This document shows, piece after piece, positions 24,271 through 24,346 of a stretch of DNA of 24,346 nt (position 1 is its first letter; each line of letters starts with the position of its first letter). The position numbers and the translations under genes are program-made. The notes beneath the pieces are model-generated. The model had not been told where the DNA came from and searched no databases. It saw nothing but the letters and a program-made list of their open reading frames with translations. Source of the stretch: Saprospiraceae bacterium UBA2365 (GTDB taxonomy: Bacteria > Bacteroidota > Bacteroidia > Chitinophagales > Saprospiraceae); contig DDTL01000104.1 of assembly GCA_002344345.1 (NCBI GenBank), positions 17,980-42,325 on the forward strand, written 5' to 3'.

Positions 24271-24334
24271 AACAAGGAACACCGATTAACGATTTCAGAT
24301 CTGGTAATTTATTCTAAAATCGTTAATCCTTGTT
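24271..24334. repeat. Imperfect inverted repeat at the window edge
   Basis: GATTAACGATTTCAGA (24284-24299) pairs with TCTAAAATCGTTAATC (24313-24328) with one mismatch around a 13-nt loop. Outside these, AACAAGGA (24271-24278) pairs with TCCTTGTT (24327-24334) after a 5-7 nt bulge. It may be a terminator-like or REP-like hairpin, or the end of a mobile repeat. Directly after it, TTGTTCGAGATTC repeats a 13-mer also found in the element at 1248-1505. Confidence 0.65.
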
Positions 24335-24346
24335 CGAGATTCAGTG

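Larger units (their letters stand above)
23863..24346. other. AT-rich terminal region without a recognisable gene
   Basis: These 484 bp hold the TlpA promoter candidate and a long inverted repeat at the window edge. Between them is very AT-rich DNA with no supported gene. A 25-codon stop-to-stop frame at 24212-24289 has no start codon and is not called. Confidence 0.55.

Noticed and set aside
24209..24289. Short plus-strand frame encoding about 25 residues (IVWATYAGKARTKVEID within it)
   Set aside because: It is bounded by stops on both sides, has no start codon, and I cannot match it to a family. It could be a decayed gene fragment but is too short to support.

Overview
The window looks like a chromosomal segment of a free-living Bacteroidota, plausibly from the Saprospiria/Chitinophagia side of the phylum, although the rank below phylum is a guess. 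The evidence is AT-rich intergenic DNA, A/T-rich leaders without Shine-Dalgarno sequences, several TAnnTTTG-type -7 promoter elements, and typical gene families: an exported SagB-type nitroreductase, a DUF3109 protein, an ECF sigma / short anti-sigma / exported LTxxE cassette, a TlpA protein with a long N-terminal domain, an archaeal-type phosphoglycerate mutase and a mitochondrial-like citrate synthase.

Layout. 1-5.2 kb (minus strand): rnhB, a lipoprotein M3 peptidase, a hypothetical lipoprotein and an exported nitroreductase. A 258-bp hairpin-rich insertion with terminal inverted repeats sits between rnhB and the peptidase, inside an 8-bp-periodic repeat array. 5.6-14.7 kb (minus): a glycogen locus, transcribed in the order debranching enzyme, GT4 glycosyltransferase, GH57 enzyme, and a 1402-residue fusion of a eukaryote-type glycogen synthase (GT3) to a glycogen phosphorylase (GT35). 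15.4-18.5 kb (minus): apgM and citrate synthase. 18.65-19.24 kb (plus): a DUF3109 protein. 19.35-20.89 kb (minus): an ECF sigma operon. 21.2-22.56 kb (plus): an AAA/DUF4143 ATPase. 22.69-23.86 kb (minus): an exported thioredoxin-like protein. The last 480 bp hold no convincing gene and end in a long inverted repeat.

The glycogen genes form a coherent pathway: chain synthesis (GT3 and/or GT4), phosphorolysis (GT35), removal of branches (debranching enzyme) and GH57 transfer or hydrolysis. The adjacent apgM and citrate synthase are central-carbon genes with their own transcription signals. The rest is housekeeping and envelope functions.

The most unusual signal is a dispersed family of degenerate octanucleotide arrays (unit close to ATGATCTG or its reverse complement) at 1144-1547, 19220-19339, 20973-21056 and 22543-22694. 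At 22543-22694, nineteen successive octamers all begin with AT. The arrays sit at gene ends and provide stop codons or the last codons of three genes. In two convergent intergenic regions they invert in the middle, so they can fold back. I do not recognise them as a named repeat family.
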